Shown here piece after piece: positions 41,928 to 51,491 of a DNA stretch of 64,000 nucleotides. The translations under genes and the position numbers were made by a program. The DNA comes from Myxococcota bacterium. Lineage in GTDB: Bacteria > Myxococcota_C > UBA6777. Within the stretch, counting starts at the first letter, position 1. Every line of letters starts with the position of its first letter. The stretch spans positions 17,036-81,035 of the forward strand of contig JAKLKB010000010.1 in the NCBI GenBank assembly GCA_023150835.1. The letters run 5' to 3'. The notes below the pieces were generated by a model. The model searched no databases, was not told where the DNA came from, and saw nothing but the letters and a program-made list of their open reading frames with translations.

Positions 41928-44786
41928 TTAGCGCACGATCTTTCGGGTGAGTACAAGCAAGCGACCTTTGGCGTCTTGTTTTACGCTGTCTTGTGGACCC
42001 GTCAAGGAAGGGAACGGTTGCCCATTTTTCCAGATCCCCGTGTAAAGGCGAAGCGTTGCACCCGCGAGTAGGGTGGGAGGGAGCGTATAACGCAGGCGCA
42101 GCGGGATGTATTGGCCCGTCTTCCATGCGGAAAGAGGCGGTGTGTCGGGGGAATAAGCGCGATCTGCGTTGAGGAAGATATGGGGATGCTGTTGTTCGAG
42201 GTGGAAGAAGAGTTGCCATCCTTGAGGGATGGAGCGATGGACGTAGTAGATCAGTGTGATGTCGAAGGTCTCGTTGCGCGAGGGGGCGGTGCTGTGGAGG
42301 TTATAGCCGACAAGATGAAGCCAGTCTCCAAAACGTGCGTCGAGTAAGAGTTGGACAGGGGGCCGCCCTGCACGCCAAGGAGCAGGTTTGGGGGTGATCG
42401 TGAGCATCGGAAAGCGGCGTTCTTTTTGGTCTTTGGGGGAGAGATGGAGGGCTTTGACGACGGCGCGCTGGTTGGTTTGTGCGGACCATAGGCCCACATA
42501 GAGCGTCAGAGGGGTGTGGGGGGGGATCTCGGCGGCAAGATAAAAGCGATAACGATCGAGGATATATTCGCCTTTTCTCCAAGAAGAAAGAGGATAACGG
42601 CCCGCCACAGGAGGGTGATCGAGATTAAAGAAGCGCTTGGGTTGTTGCCCTTCGAGATGAAAGAAGAGTTGCCATTCTGGAGGGATCGTTTGTTTGGCTT
42701 GGAAGACAAAGGTGATCTCAACGGCCTCGCCCGGGGCTGGATGGGGCGTGTGCATCTGGTAGCCGACGATCCGCACCCATTCTTCGAGGGTGGCTTCGGT
42801 GGAGCGATCCAACGAAGGGGCTTGTGGCAAGATCGCGTTGTGGAGTTGTGTGCGGGAAGGGTATTCAAAGGACCGATTGACCGAAGTTTTCCATGCGATG
42901 AGCTGGGCTTGGGCCTGTTGGAGCATCGGTTGAAGGGCGGGCTGCTTAGCGAGATCGCGTTTTTCGAGTGGGTCGTGTGCGAGATGGTAGGCCAAGAGTG
43001 GGCTTCGGTGGTAGTTGTAGATCACCTTGTGATCGCCTTGACGCAAGGCCATGCAGTGCTTTTCAAACCAACACGTCATCTTGATCGTGCGATCTTTTGG
43101 GACGGGTCGCAACAAGCTGTAGCCCGGCAGCCGTCCCCCATGCACCGAGACGCCGAGCAGATCGGCGACTGTAGGCAAGAGATCGATCTGTTGGCGGAGT
43201 CCTCGGATCTTGCGTGCTTTTGGAAAGAGCTTGCGGTTGTAGATCAGCGCGGGGATGTGGACGATCTCTTCCCACATCCCGTTTCCGTGTTGATATAAGC
43301 CGTGTTCACCGAAGGCTTCGCCATGATCGGACACAAACACAAACACGGTGTTCTCGATCAGACCGCGTTTTTCAAAGCCTGCAAAGACTTCTTTGATAAA
43401 TTCGTCCGTGTAGCGGAGGGATTGGAGATAATCGTCATACTCTGTGCCGCGCTTGGCTCCGAGAGGGCGTCGAGGATAGGTGGGCGGCGTGGTGTAGCCG
43501 TGATGAGAAGTCAGCGTATGATAGGCCAAAAAGAAAGGTTGTTTGTCTTTTTGGATCTGATCGAGCCACGCAAAGCTCGGTTTGAGCAAGATGCGATCTT
43601 CATAGCCAAAATAATTGGTGCGGAAAAAGCCGTCAGTCGGGAGATCTTCGAGGATGCGTATCGTCGAAAAGCCGATATTGCGGGCGAGTTGGTCGTAATT
43701 TTCAAATCGTGCGGTGGCGGGGTGAAAGATCGCGGTCTTGTATCCGAGCGGTTCGAGAAGAGAGGGGAGGCAGCGAGCGGGGATCCCGCCGACTTCGGAC
43801 TCGACGACGTGCATCGTGATCTTGGGATAGATCCCGCAAAAGATCGCGGCGACGGCTTTGGAAGTGTGCGGGACGACAGGGTACATTGATTCGACTTGCA
43901 AGCCTTGTTGGGCGAGAGAAGCGAGAAAGGGCATCGTTTGAAGGCGCGGATCGGCGAGCGGGGTAGAGCGTTGGCGAATGGACTCCAAGACCACGATCAC
44001 GATGTTGGGGCGGCGGGTTTGAGCGGTGGGCAAAAACCGCAGGTGTTGGGCATCAAAGAGCGGCGGTTCTTTTTGTTGGAGACGCGCCTTTTCGAGTGCT
44101 GCAAGTTTGCGATCTTGCAAGCCTTCGCGCAGCCATCGCAGAAAATAATTTTCTTGGATGGCGGCGAGTTGGCTGTTGTGAGCACGCGGAGTCCACGCTT
44201 GAGAGGCCAGCAGAAAAACGGCCAAAAGCAGCAATCCTACAGGCGAAAACAGAGAAAAGCCGGCGGCTTTTTTTTCGAGACGATCGCGGAGTCTGGGGTG
44301 CTGTTGCAGCCAACGTGGAAACCACAACAACCCAAGCGGCAACCCCAAAAGGAGTCCATGCCAAGGGGTGATCTGGCCCCACAAAAGCGAAGACAGCATC
44401 CAGATCTGTTGCGCTCCGTAAAGCATGATCTCCGCGCTGACCAAGGTTCGGGTGGTTCGGAAAAATTGGTGTTCGACAAGTGCGAGCAAGATCAGAGAAA
44501 GAACGAGCGTATCAAGGCAAAAGTAAGCAATACGCTTGACCCAAAGGTGATCGTTTTCCAGAACAAGCAGAAAAAAGATCGCCACCAAAAGCAAGAGCAA
44601 GAGATCGCGCAAAAAGGATATCCCCAAAATCAGAGGTTGTGCAAAGGCCGATGTATGGGTGAGGATGGAGATCTTTTCATATTTGAGAAACAGCAGCAAA
44701 AGCGCAAAAGCGCCAAGCAAAAAGAACACACGAAAGCTTTCTTTGCGAGAGAAAGGCTGGAACCAAAGAGAGAGAGGCTTTGTCAA
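41928..44786 (-). CDS. LTA synthase-like sulfatase-superfamily membrane enzyme with two C-terminal beta-sandwich domains
   Basis: A 952-residue protein. Five transmembrane helices fill residues 20-215. The alkaline phosphatase/sulfatase-type catalytic domain covers about 260-600: NIVIVVLES for metal binding, PHTSKAVAAIFCGIYP with the nucleophile Thr/Ser, and SDHGEAFGEHG. This arrangement is that of lipoteichoic acid synthases and phosphoglycerol or phosphoethanolamine transferases, acting outside the inner membrane. Two related beta-rich domains follow (about 680-820 and 840-950), each with VGYxxHxx..P and WQLFFHLE motifs. The start ATG overlaps the preceding sulfatase stop (ATGA). The substrate is unknown; head-group transfer to a lipid or glycan is likely. 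Confidence 0.83.
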   Translation of the reverse strand: MTKPLSLWFQPFSRKESFRVFFLLGAFALLLLFLKYEKISILTHTSAFAQPLILGISFLRDLLLLLLVAIFFLLVLENDHLWVKRIAYFCLDTLVLSLILLALVEHQFFRTTRTLVSAEIMLYGAQQIWMLSSLLWGQITPWHGLLLGLPLGLLWFPRWLQQHPRLRDRLEKKAAGFSLFSPVGLLLLAVFLLASQAWTPRAHNSQLAAIQENYFLRWLREGLQDRKLAALEKARLQQKEPPLFDAQHLRFLPTAQTRRPNIVIVVLESIRQRSTPLADPRLQTMPFLASLAQQGLQVESMYPVVPHTSKAVAAIFCGIYPKITMHVVESEVGGIPARCLPSLLEPLGYKTAIFHPATARFENYDQLARNIGFSTIRILEDLPTDGFFRTNYFGYEDRILLKPSFAWLDQIQKDKQPFFLAYHTLTSHHGYTTPPTYPRRPLGAKRGTEYDDYLQSLRYTDEFIKEVFAGFEKRGLIENTVFVFVSDHGEAFGEHGLYQHGNGMWEEIVHIPALIYNRKLFPKARKIRGLRQQIDLLPTVADLLGVSVHGGRLPGYSLLRPVPKDRTIKMTCWFEKHCMALRQGDHKVIYNYHRSPLLAYHLAHDPLEKRDLAKQPALQPMLQQAQAQLIAWKTSVNRSFEYPSRTQLHNAILPQAPSLDRSTEATLEEWVRIVGYQMHTPHPAPGEAVEITFVFQAKQTIPPEWQLFFHLEGQQPKRFFNLDHPPVAGRYPLSSWRKGEYILDRYRFYLAAEIPPHTPLTLYVGLWSAQTNQRAVVKALHLSPKDQKERRFPMLTITPKPAPWRAGRPPVQLLLDARFGDWLHLVGYNLHSTAPSRNETFDITLIYYVHRSIPQGWQLFFHLEQQHPHIFLNADRAYSPDTPPLSAWKTGQYIPLRLRYTLPPTLLAGATLRLYTGIWKNGQPFPSLTGPQDSVKQDAKGRLLVLTRKIVR

Positions 44787-47107
44787 GGCTGCACCTTTTT
44801 GTGCGTAGGTTCGAGGGGGAGAGAAAACAGCAGAAAGCGCTGATCGGCGGTGATCTGCGTTTTGTCAGGACCGAGGACGGGTAAGCGGCCTTTTTGGGGC
44901 GACCACATCCCGATGTACATCTTGAGAGGCCGTCCGACGGGGAAATGCGCAGGGATCGAAAAGGTGTAGGTGTCGTGAAGATACATCCCGCGCTTCCATG
45001 CGTGAAGTGGCAAAAAGCCCTGCAAGGGCGGATGATCTGCGTTCCAAAAGGCTTTGGGGTGATCGGTTTCAAGGTGAAAAAACAGCCGCCATTCGGGAGG
45101 GATCGTTTGGAGGGTGTGGAAGTAGGTGGTAAGCGTGAGGCGAGTTTGTGGGCTGGGTCTTGTGGTGGAGAGCTGGTAGCCAAGGACGCGCAGATAAGGG
45201 CCGAACTGGGCTTGTTTGGGGAAAGCCACGATCGGAGGACGTTTGTGCATCATCTGGCCGATGCGTAAGAAACGGCGGGTTTCTTGGGTGAGCGTGTTGG
45301 AGATCTTCTGTGCGATGGGTGCAGAAAGAGGTGGCTTTTCGCGATCTTGTGGATCGGTGTGTTTGAATGGGCGAAAGTCTGTAAAAGCCCCGTGCATCCG
45401 CAGCCAGAGCTTTTTTTCTTGATCGATCCAAGCCATACGCCTGCGGTGTTGGGGAAAAGCGTACGAAGTGACAAGCAGATGCCGTTGGGGCGGAGGTGGG
45501 CGAAGAAGCGAGATGCCGTTGCTGTAGGTTTCGGGTGGAAGGGGTGTTTGTGGGGACAAAAGATCGATGACGGTGGGCCAGATATCGGGATGACCAGAGC
45601 GTTGTATCGGGCGTTGTATCGGGGTGGGAGCGCAAAGCAAAAAAGGAACTTGGGTGCGTGCGTTGATGAAGTTGGGCGCGCCGTGTCCGAGCAGTCCGTG
45701 ATCCCAGAATTCTTCGCCATGATCGCCCGTAAAGACGAGCAGGGTTTTTCGGCCTGTGCGTTGAAGCCTTGCGGCGATCTGTGCGACGAGATCATCGAGA
45801 AACAGCAGGCTGTTTTTGTAGCGGTTGAGGATCTTCTCTTTGAAGGGCAAGAGTTTGTGATCGACGAGAAAGTGGTTGTAGTTTTCGGGCATCACGGGAA
45901 GATGGCGCGCAAAGCTCGGAGGGTACAAGTAGTTGTGGTGTGTTGCGTTGAGAAAAAGGAACAAGAAAAAGGGTTCTTTGGGCGGAGTTTTTAGAAAAGA
46001 CTGGGCTTCTTGCAAGAGGCGCAGATCGTTTTGGTCGCTTCGTTGGTCGAAAAATTCTCTTTTTTGATCGAAGTGTCGAAGCAAGAGGCCCCCATGATCC
46101 CACCCTGTGAGCTTTGTAGAGACCATCGCAAGGGAGCGATAGCCATTTTTTTTGAGCAGTCGCAACGGATATGGGGCGATATCGTGCTTGTGAAAAAAAG
46201 TGAGGTGGTAGGCGTGCAAGCCGTACAGGAGAGAGAACAGCCCCCACGTTGTGCTGTGCCCGCCCGAATGGTGTTGTGAAGAGACGAGACATCCACGTTG
46301 TTGGGCGATCTGTGTGATCTGTGGCATCCACGCGGGTTGAAGCATATCGCCACGCAGAGATTCCCCTGCAATAAAGACGATATCAGGACGTTGTGCGAGC
46401 GTTGGGGGCTGTTGTGCAGCGATATGAGGATAACGAACGGTGACAAGGGAGGTGGGGAGTGCAGAGGCTTGGGAAAGGCGTTGAAAGAAAGGCAAGGCTT
46501 CTGCAAAAGCAGTCGAAGATCGGGCTTCTTGGTGAAGTTTCCACAAAAAGAAGGGGGCGGTTGCTCCAAAGCTGCTGAACCACAGGGCAAAGGTGGAGAT
46601 CCGTGTGTGGCTTGCGAGCGAGCGACACAGGCGCAAACAAAGGGCTTGAAGGCAGAGGAGCAAGACAAAGCCGCCCAAGATCGAGGCATAGGTGATCGCG
46701 CTGATCTGGGTTTCTCGCTGAAAACTCGGATTCGTAAGGGCTTTAAGCACATAGTCGCTTTCGAGGTGAAGCCCCAACTCGCGGTAGGTTTTGGCATCGA
46801 TCCACACATAAACCCAAACAGCGGAGAAAAACAGCGTCACCGCAGGCTCGAACAGCCATCGGGCCGAGCGAGTAGAACATCGAGCCGCAGCGGTACCCAA
46901 CAAGCCCACGAAAAGCGCCACCAACGAACAGACCGAAAGACACGCCGCCGACGCAATACACGGATGCAAGGAGGTTTGTGGGATCGCGGGAAGCGTGGAG
47001 CGAAGATGCTGCATCAAAAAGAGCGCAAGCAACAAGCTATTGAGCAGCACAAAACACAGCAGAGGCGCGCCATGCTTGCGCCAAACAGGAAAACCTTGTG
47101 ATGTCAT
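44783..47107 (-). CDS. Second LTA synthase-like sulfatase-superfamily membrane enzyme
   Basis: A 774-residue protein. The start MTSQGFPVWRK at 47107 was chosen because upstream in-frame sequence belongs to a family 1 repeat; the ribosome site is weak. Several transmembrane helices precede the catalytic domain (about residues 225-560) with DIVFIAGESLRGDM, a GGHSTTWGLFSLLYGL nucleophile region and FTGDHGEEFWDHG. One C-terminal beta domain (about 640-760) contains LGYQLSTTRPSP and WRLFFHLE, related to the two domains of the following gene. The two enzymes thus appear to be ancient duplicates that work on related envelope substrates. First gene of the operon; reads divergently from the caspase-like gene. 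Confidence 0.82.
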   Translation of the reverse strand: MTSQGFPVWRKHGAPLLCFVLLNSLLLALFLMQHLRSTLPAIPQTSLHPCIASAACLSVCSLVALFVGLLGTAAARCSTRSARWLFEPAVTLFFSAVWVYVWIDAKTYRELGLHLESDYVLKALTNPSFQRETQISAITYASILGGFVLLLCLQALCLRLCRSLASHTRISTFALWFSSFGATAPFFLWKLHQEARSSTAFAEALPFFQRLSQASALPTSLVTVRYPHIAAQQPPTLAQRPDIVFIAGESLRGDMLQPAWMPQITQIAQQRGCLVSSQHHSGGHSTTWGLFSLLYGLHAYHLTFFHKHDIAPYPLRLLKKNGYRSLAMVSTKLTGWDHGGLLLRHFDQKREFFDQRSDQNDLRLLQEAQSFLKTPPKEPFFLFLFLNATHHNYLYPPSFARHLPVMPENYNHFLVDHKLLPFKEKILNRYKNSLLFLDDLVAQIAARLQRTGRKTLLVFTGDHGEEFWDHGLLGHGAPNFINARTQVPFLLCAPTPIQRPIQRSGHPDIWPTVIDLLSPQTPLPPETYSNGISLLRPPPPQRHLLVTSYAFPQHRRRMAWIDQEKKLWLRMHGAFTDFRPFKHTDPQDREKPPLSAPIAQKISNTLTQETRRFLRIGQMMHKRPPIVAFPKQAQFGPYLRVLGYQLSTTRPSPQTRLTLTTYFHTLQTIPPEWRLFFHLETDHPKAFWNADHPPLQGFLPLHAWKRGMYLHDTYTFSIPAHFPVGRPLKMYIGMWSPQKGRLPVLGPDKTQITADQRFLLFSLPLEPTHKKVQP

Positions 47108-47150
47108 TGAACTGTACCAACCATCGAACTCAACACAGGTGTCACGTAGT

Positions 47151-47284
47151 GGCCAAAAAAAGCCGTGCTCGCGAACGCCCAAGCGGAGAGAGTTGTTGTC
47201 TTGAAAGACCTGCGATCTCTTCGCCAATACGGGGTCCATAGAGCCGCGCCAAGGAAGTGGGGCATGGGGTGAAACCCCACAATA
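47151..47284 (-). repeat. Family 1 structured repeat, copy 5
   Basis: Reverse-oriented copy in the 330-bp divergent spacer between the sulfatase-fold and caspase-like genes. Stem one GTGGGGT-TTC-ACCCCAT is kept with a G-T pair; stem two is altered. The sequence AGGACTTACGCAGTTGG beyond its end (to 47310 in reverse) also precedes copy 1, so the element may be longer than the core. Confidence 0.8.
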
Positions 47285-47437
47285 TCCGTCCAACTGCGTA
47301 AGTCCTGTCAACAAAAAAACGCGAGGATAGTCCCATCGTTGGCGCGAGGCAAGCCTCGGGTTTTTGTGCGGTGTTCTTCGGCGGAATAAAGGGCGGAAAG
47401 CACTCGTTTTGGCAAGTGAGAACAATGGAGGTGAGCG

Positions 47438-50293
47438 ATGGAAAAGCGGATATCGGGCGCTGCCCCCTCGGTGGGACGGCGTTTTTTGGGATTCTTCGTT
47501 GTGTTTCTTTTAGGTGGAATGGCGGGGGCTGCGTTGATCTTGGCCTATGGTTCGAGCGACCCGAACACGCGTTTGGCGGGATGGTTGATGAAAACACAAG
47601 GATCGCAAGATCCCTTGCGTTCGGCAAAAACACCGTCATTCGGCAGTCAAACGGGTGCGCCATCGGCGAGGCCCACGCAAATTTCGGAACCTTCCTCGGA
47701 TGCTGCGCAGGGTACGCAAGGTGCGTCTGCTCAAGGCAAGCCATCCTCGCGAGGAGAAGAACGTCAGGCATCGGCAAAACCCGAAGCCATCGACAACAAG
47801 AGCGCTGCTGCGCCCCTGCGTCCAGTCGATCTGCGAAGTTCTCCCGAAGACTTTTTGGACCCCGCGATATCGGCCAATATCGGAGCGGATATCGCTTTGA
47901 CCGACACCGTTTTGCTCAACGGCGGTGGTCAGCCCGAAAGCAACTATTTTTCGCACCATTTGTTTTTAGAGATGCTGCACGAGCTGTTGCCGCGCCGAGG
48001 GTTTGATCTGCGCCGACTGACCGTCTTTTCCACAGACGGCGAATCGCCCGAGGCCGATCGTTTGATCGTGAAGAATGTGGCGATGGATTGGCTGTATGAA
48101 GGTTTGAACGAGCATCAGATGGTTGTGACGTCTTTGATGGAAAACACCACGATGAAAGGGCAGAAGCTCCATCCTGCCAAGCGTTCGGCGTTAGCGCGTT
48201 GGTTTCGAGGCTATGCCCGCAAAGCGGAAGGCCGAACCAAGCCTTCGACGCTGTTTTTGTTTGTGACCGATCATGGGACCAAAGGCAAAGGGCCGCTCGG
48301 AAACAAGATCGAGTTGTGGAGAGAGAATGTCGATGTCCGACAACTGCGCACGATGATGGAGCCGTTGGGCAAAAGAAACCGCGTCGTCACGGTGATGTCG
48401 CAGTGTTATTCGGGCGGGTTTGCGAATGTGTTGTACGAGTCTCCCGGGAAAGTACACGGAAACCGTTGTGGCTTTTTCTCGACGATCGCCTCGCGTGAAG
48501 CCTACGGTTGTTTTCCAGAGACCGCCCGATCGAGCCGCACAGGCCATGCCTATCACATGATCCATGCGATGCAGACGGCTCAAACCTTTGCAGAAGCCCA
48601 TCGTCGGACCTTGTTGACGGACGATGCGCCCGATGTACCGCTTGCAACATCCGACGTGTACCTCGAAGATCGTTTGCGCAGTCGAGCGCGTGGAACAGGG
48701 CGGCGTTTGGCTGTTGAGGCGGATCGTTGGCTTGCTCAAGTCGATTGGAAACGACCTCGTTTGGCGCTTCGAGCGGATATTCGGCTGTTGCGGAGGTTGG
48801 AAAAGCGGTTTGGTGTGGATGTTCATACGCGAACCGCGCAGATCTGGGAAGCGATTCGGGCCAATCGAGCAGCACAAAAGCAATTACAAAAGTTAGAAGG
48901 ATTGTGGGAACAAGTCTTGGGAGAGATGCGACGCGGAGCGATGGTGCGCTTTTACCAAGCGGAGCCGACCCTTGCGGCGACGTTGGAAAAAGAGATGAAT
49001 CGGACCGGCTTGGATGAGCAGACGTTTGGGTTGGGCCGCCAACTCCACACGGCTTATCTGCGCCATCTCAAGGGCAAGCGCGACGAAGTGCTGCTCAAGC
49101 AGCTTTATCAGCGTCATGGCTTGGTCAGCAAAAAAGTGTTCCATCTGCACGTCAAAGAAGCCGCCTTGCTACGGGTTCATACGTTGCTGTTGCGGATCGC
49201 AGGCCGAACCTACCTCGCTTCTTCGGGGAGTGCAGCAGAACGAGGCGATCTACAGTCGTTGTTGCGTTGTGAGTCGACTTCGCTTGGTGGACGCAAGGTG
49301 ACAGGTGTTTTGCAAGCAGAAGGCCCCGATAAACGCGAAGATATCGATCCGCTGAAAGTGTCGATTGCGCGGGACGCCCCGAATACGCCTGTGCGTGATT
49401 TGATTCCCTCGCAGCTTGGGATCGCTTTTCAACCTACCGCAGAAGGCTGGCATCCGCGTTTTTCGCGGCTTGCGCCCGGGGCGGTGGTGGTGAACGAAGT
49501 GGCAGAAGCTTCACCAGCCGAGCAAGCAGGGTTGCGCGTGGGTGACACCATCGTCTCGCTTGGTGGGCAGATGCTTCAACTGAACGGAGAGATCCGTCTT
49601 CATGTGATGTTGGCGAAAGCAGGCCAAAAGATCTATTTTATGGTCCATCGTGCGGGTAAGTTTCTGACGATCCCTGTCGTTCTGCGTCCGATATCCAGCG
49701 GAGCCGAAGTGATCGCACAAGCACCCCCCGAAGACCGCTCTCAAGCCCAACCACCAACATTTCCCGAGGAACGATCTACGCCGCAGATCCCGTCTGTTCC
49801 TGAAGAGACAGAACCCGAGTTTGAAGAGGACACCCGTCCACAAAAAGTCGATCCCTATCGTCTTCCCCCGCGCCAACGGGGCCAACAACAGAGTGCTTTG
49901 CGTGATATGCGCGGAGCCGACTTGCCGATCCCTGCGAAGGGAGCCAAAGCGACGTTGTTGTTCTTTTGGGCGACGTGGTGCGAAGGCTGCAAAACGATGG
50001 TGCCGATGCTACGGGATCTGGAGAAGCGTTATGCAGCGCGGGGCTTGAAGATCTATGCTGTGACCAGCGATGAGATCTCGATGCTTCGGCCTTTTCTGAG
50101 GCAATGGGGAGCGCGCTTTCCTTTTCAAGTGGCCCTTGATGTCCAAGGCCGTCTGGCGCGCAAGTACAATATCTCTAGCATCCCGCAGTTGATTCTTTAC
50201 GATGCAACGGGCGCAAAAAAGCTGCATATCAGCCGACCTTCCGCAGGTTTCGAGCAGCGCCTTGCGCGTCAGATCGGTGCGTTGGTGCGTTAA
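47438..50293 (+). CDS. Membrane-anchored caspase/legumain-like protein fused to PDZ and thioredoxin domains
   Basis: A 951-residue protein. Residues 13-36 are a transmembrane helix with Arg/Lys on the inner side, so the rest is periplasmic. A Ser/Ala-rich linker leads to a caspase-fold domain (about 150-390) with the His of FVTDHGTKG (H279) and the Cys of VMSQCYSGGF (C323), the dyad expected for peptidase family C13/caspase-like enzymes. A helical region (400-600), a PDZ domain (about 655-750, EASPAEQAGLRVGDTIVSLGG), an acidic Pro-rich linker and a TlpA-like thioredoxin domain (825-951, WATWCEGC, C848/C851, cis-Pro in SSIPQL) follow. It would cleave periplasmic proteins, with the PDZ binding substrates. 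The fusion is unknown to me. Confidence 0.85.
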   Translation: MEKRISGAAPSVGRRFLGFFVVFLLGGMAGAALILAYGSSDPNTRLAGWLMKTQGSQDPLRSAKTPSFGSQTGAPSARPTQISEPSSDAAQGTQGASAQGKPSSRGEERQASAKPEAIDNKSAAAPLRPVDLRSSPEDFLDPAISANIGADIALTDTVLLNGGGQPESNYFSHHLFLEMLHELLPRRGFDLRRLTVFSTDGESPEADRLIVKNVAMDWLYEGLNEHQMVVTSLMENTTMKGQKLHPAKRSALARWFRGYARKAEGRTKPSTLFLFVTDHGTKGKGPLGNKIELWRENVDVRQLRTMMEPLGKRNRVVTVMSQCYSGGFANVLYESPGKVHGNRCGFFSTIASREAYGCFPETARSSRTGHAYHMIHAMQTAQTFAEAHRRTLLTDDAPDVPLATSDVYLEDRLRSRARGTGRRLAVEADRWLAQVDWKRPRLALRADIRLLRRLEKRFGVDVHTRTAQIWEAIRANRAAQKQLQKLEGLWEQVLGEMRRGAMVRFYQAEPTLAATLEKEMNRTGLDEQTFGLGRQLHTAYLRHLKGKRDEVLLKQLYQRHGLVSKKVFHLHVKEAALLRVHTLLLRIAGRTYLASSGSAAERGDLQSLLRCESTSLGGRKVTGVLQAEGPDKREDIDPLKVSIARDAPNTPVRDLIPSQLGIAFQPTAEGWHPRFSRLAPGAVVVNEVAEASPAEQAGLRVGDTIVSLGGQMLQLNGEIRLHVMLAKAGQKIYFMVHRAGKFLTIPVVLRPISSGAEVIAQAPPEDRSQAQPPTFPEERSTPQIPSVPEETEPEFEEDTRPQKVDPYRLPPRQRGQQQSALRDMRGADLPIPAKGAKATLLFFWATWCEGCKTMVPMLRDLEKRYAARGLKIYAVTSDEISMLRPFLRQWGARFPFQVALDVQGRLARKYNISSIPQLILYDATGAKKLHISRPSAGFEQRLARQIGALVR

Positions 50294-51429
50294 GTTCGTG
50301 TGGGTGGGGTTGAGAGGTTGCCAAAAAGGCGGGCGGTTTCGTGGGCGATCATCCATTCTTCGCGGGTGTGGATCACGGCGATCTTGACGGTGGATGTGGG
50401 GGATTGGATGAATGCGATCTCGTCTTTTTGGATCTGGATGGAAGCATTGCGCACAGAGTCGATATGCAAGCCCAAGTATCCGAGAGGTTCGCAGATGGTT
50501 TCGCGCATCCACGCCGAGCCTTCGCCCACCCCCGCTGTAAAGACCAACACATCAAGACCACCCATATTGGCGGTGTATCCGCCGATATAGAGACGGACAC
50601 GGTGGGCGTAGCTTGCGAGGGCTTGCGAGGCACGTAGATCGCCTTTTTTTGCGGCGGCTTCGATCAGGCGCATATCGTGGCTGATGCCTGAAAGCTCCTT
50701 CATTCCGCTTTGATGGTAGAGAGCGTCTTCGATCTCTTGGATGGTGAGGTGTTGTTCGCGGTGTAAGAATCCAAAGATCCCGGGATCGATATCGCCACAG
50801 CGCGTTCCCATGATCAGGCCGGGGAGGGCTGTGAAACCCATTGAAGTGTCGATGGATCGGCCATCTTGGATGGCGCACAGGCTTGCGCCGTTTCCGAGAT
50901 GGCAATTGATCACGCGCAAAGGGCGTGGGAAAGGGAGTGCGGCTTGGATGCGTTCGGCGATGTATTGGTGGGAGATACCGTGAAAGCCGTAGCGTCGGAT
51001 GCCAATGTCGCGCCATGCCGCAGGGATCGCGTAGGTGGCGGCGTGTGAGGGGATGGTGCTGTGAAAAGCGGTATCAAACACGGCGACTTGGGGGATCTGG
51101 GGCCAGCGCTCAAGCGTGGCGTACAGGCCGCGTAAGTTCAGGGGATTATGGAGGGGGGCAAGAGGTGTACTGGCTTCGAGCAGGCGCAAGACATCCTGAT
51201 CGACAACCACCGAGGCCGTCAGATGGGGGCCACCATGCACGACACGGTGGCCGATGGCATCGGGGCTTTCGTAGCCTTGGGCGCGGATGGCTTGGGCCAG
51301 AGTCTCAAGGCCCTCGCTGAGATGTTCGGTGTCTTCGATATGGATGCGAAAGCACTCTCTTCCATCGGAAGTGTCGAACAGTCCGGCTTTGAGGGACGAG
51401 CTTCCCATATTGATGACGAGGACGATCAT
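50290..51429 (-). CDS. ackA: Acetate kinase
   Basis: A 379-residue protein starting MIVLVINMGSSSLKAG, the phosphate-binding start of acetate kinases, followed by GHRVVHGG, FDTAFHST, YGFHGISHQYI and HLGNGASLCAI. These residues cover substrate and ATP binding. It makes ATP from acetyl phosphate or the reverse. It is somewhat shorter than the usual 400 residues. No phosphotransacetylase gene is adjacent. The stop overlaps the end of the caspase-like gene by three bases on the other strand. Upstream in-frame sequence lies over the PQQ lipoprotein gene and is not part of it. Confidence 0.95.
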   Translation of the reverse strand: MIVLVINMGSSSLKAGLFDTSDGRECFRIHIEDTEHLSEGLETLAQAIRAQGYESPDAIGHRVVHGGPHLTASVVVDQDVLRLLEASTPLAPLHNPLNLRGLYATLERWPQIPQVAVFDTAFHSTIPSHAATYAIPAAWRDIGIRRYGFHGISHQYIAERIQAALPFPRPLRVINCHLGNGASLCAIQDGRSIDTSMGFTALPGLIMGTRCGDIDPGIFGFLHREQHLTIQEIEDALYHQSGMKELSGISHDMRLIEAAAKKGDLRASQALASYAHRVRLYIGGYTANMGGLDVLVFTAGVGEGSAWMRETICEPLGYLGLHIDSVRNASIQIQKDEIAFIQSPTSTVKIAVIHTREEWMIAHETARLFGNLSTPPTRT

Positions 51430-51491
51430 CCGATGCTCTCCTTGGTTTTTCTTCTTCTGTGTGGCTTGTTGCGTGGTTTTTGTGGGGCAGT

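Noticed and set aside
47438..50293. Caspase-like gene as part of a known CRISPR or gasdermin defence system
   Set aside because: No gasdermin-like, TPR-CHAT or Cas gene is adjacent; the protein is periplasmic by topology.
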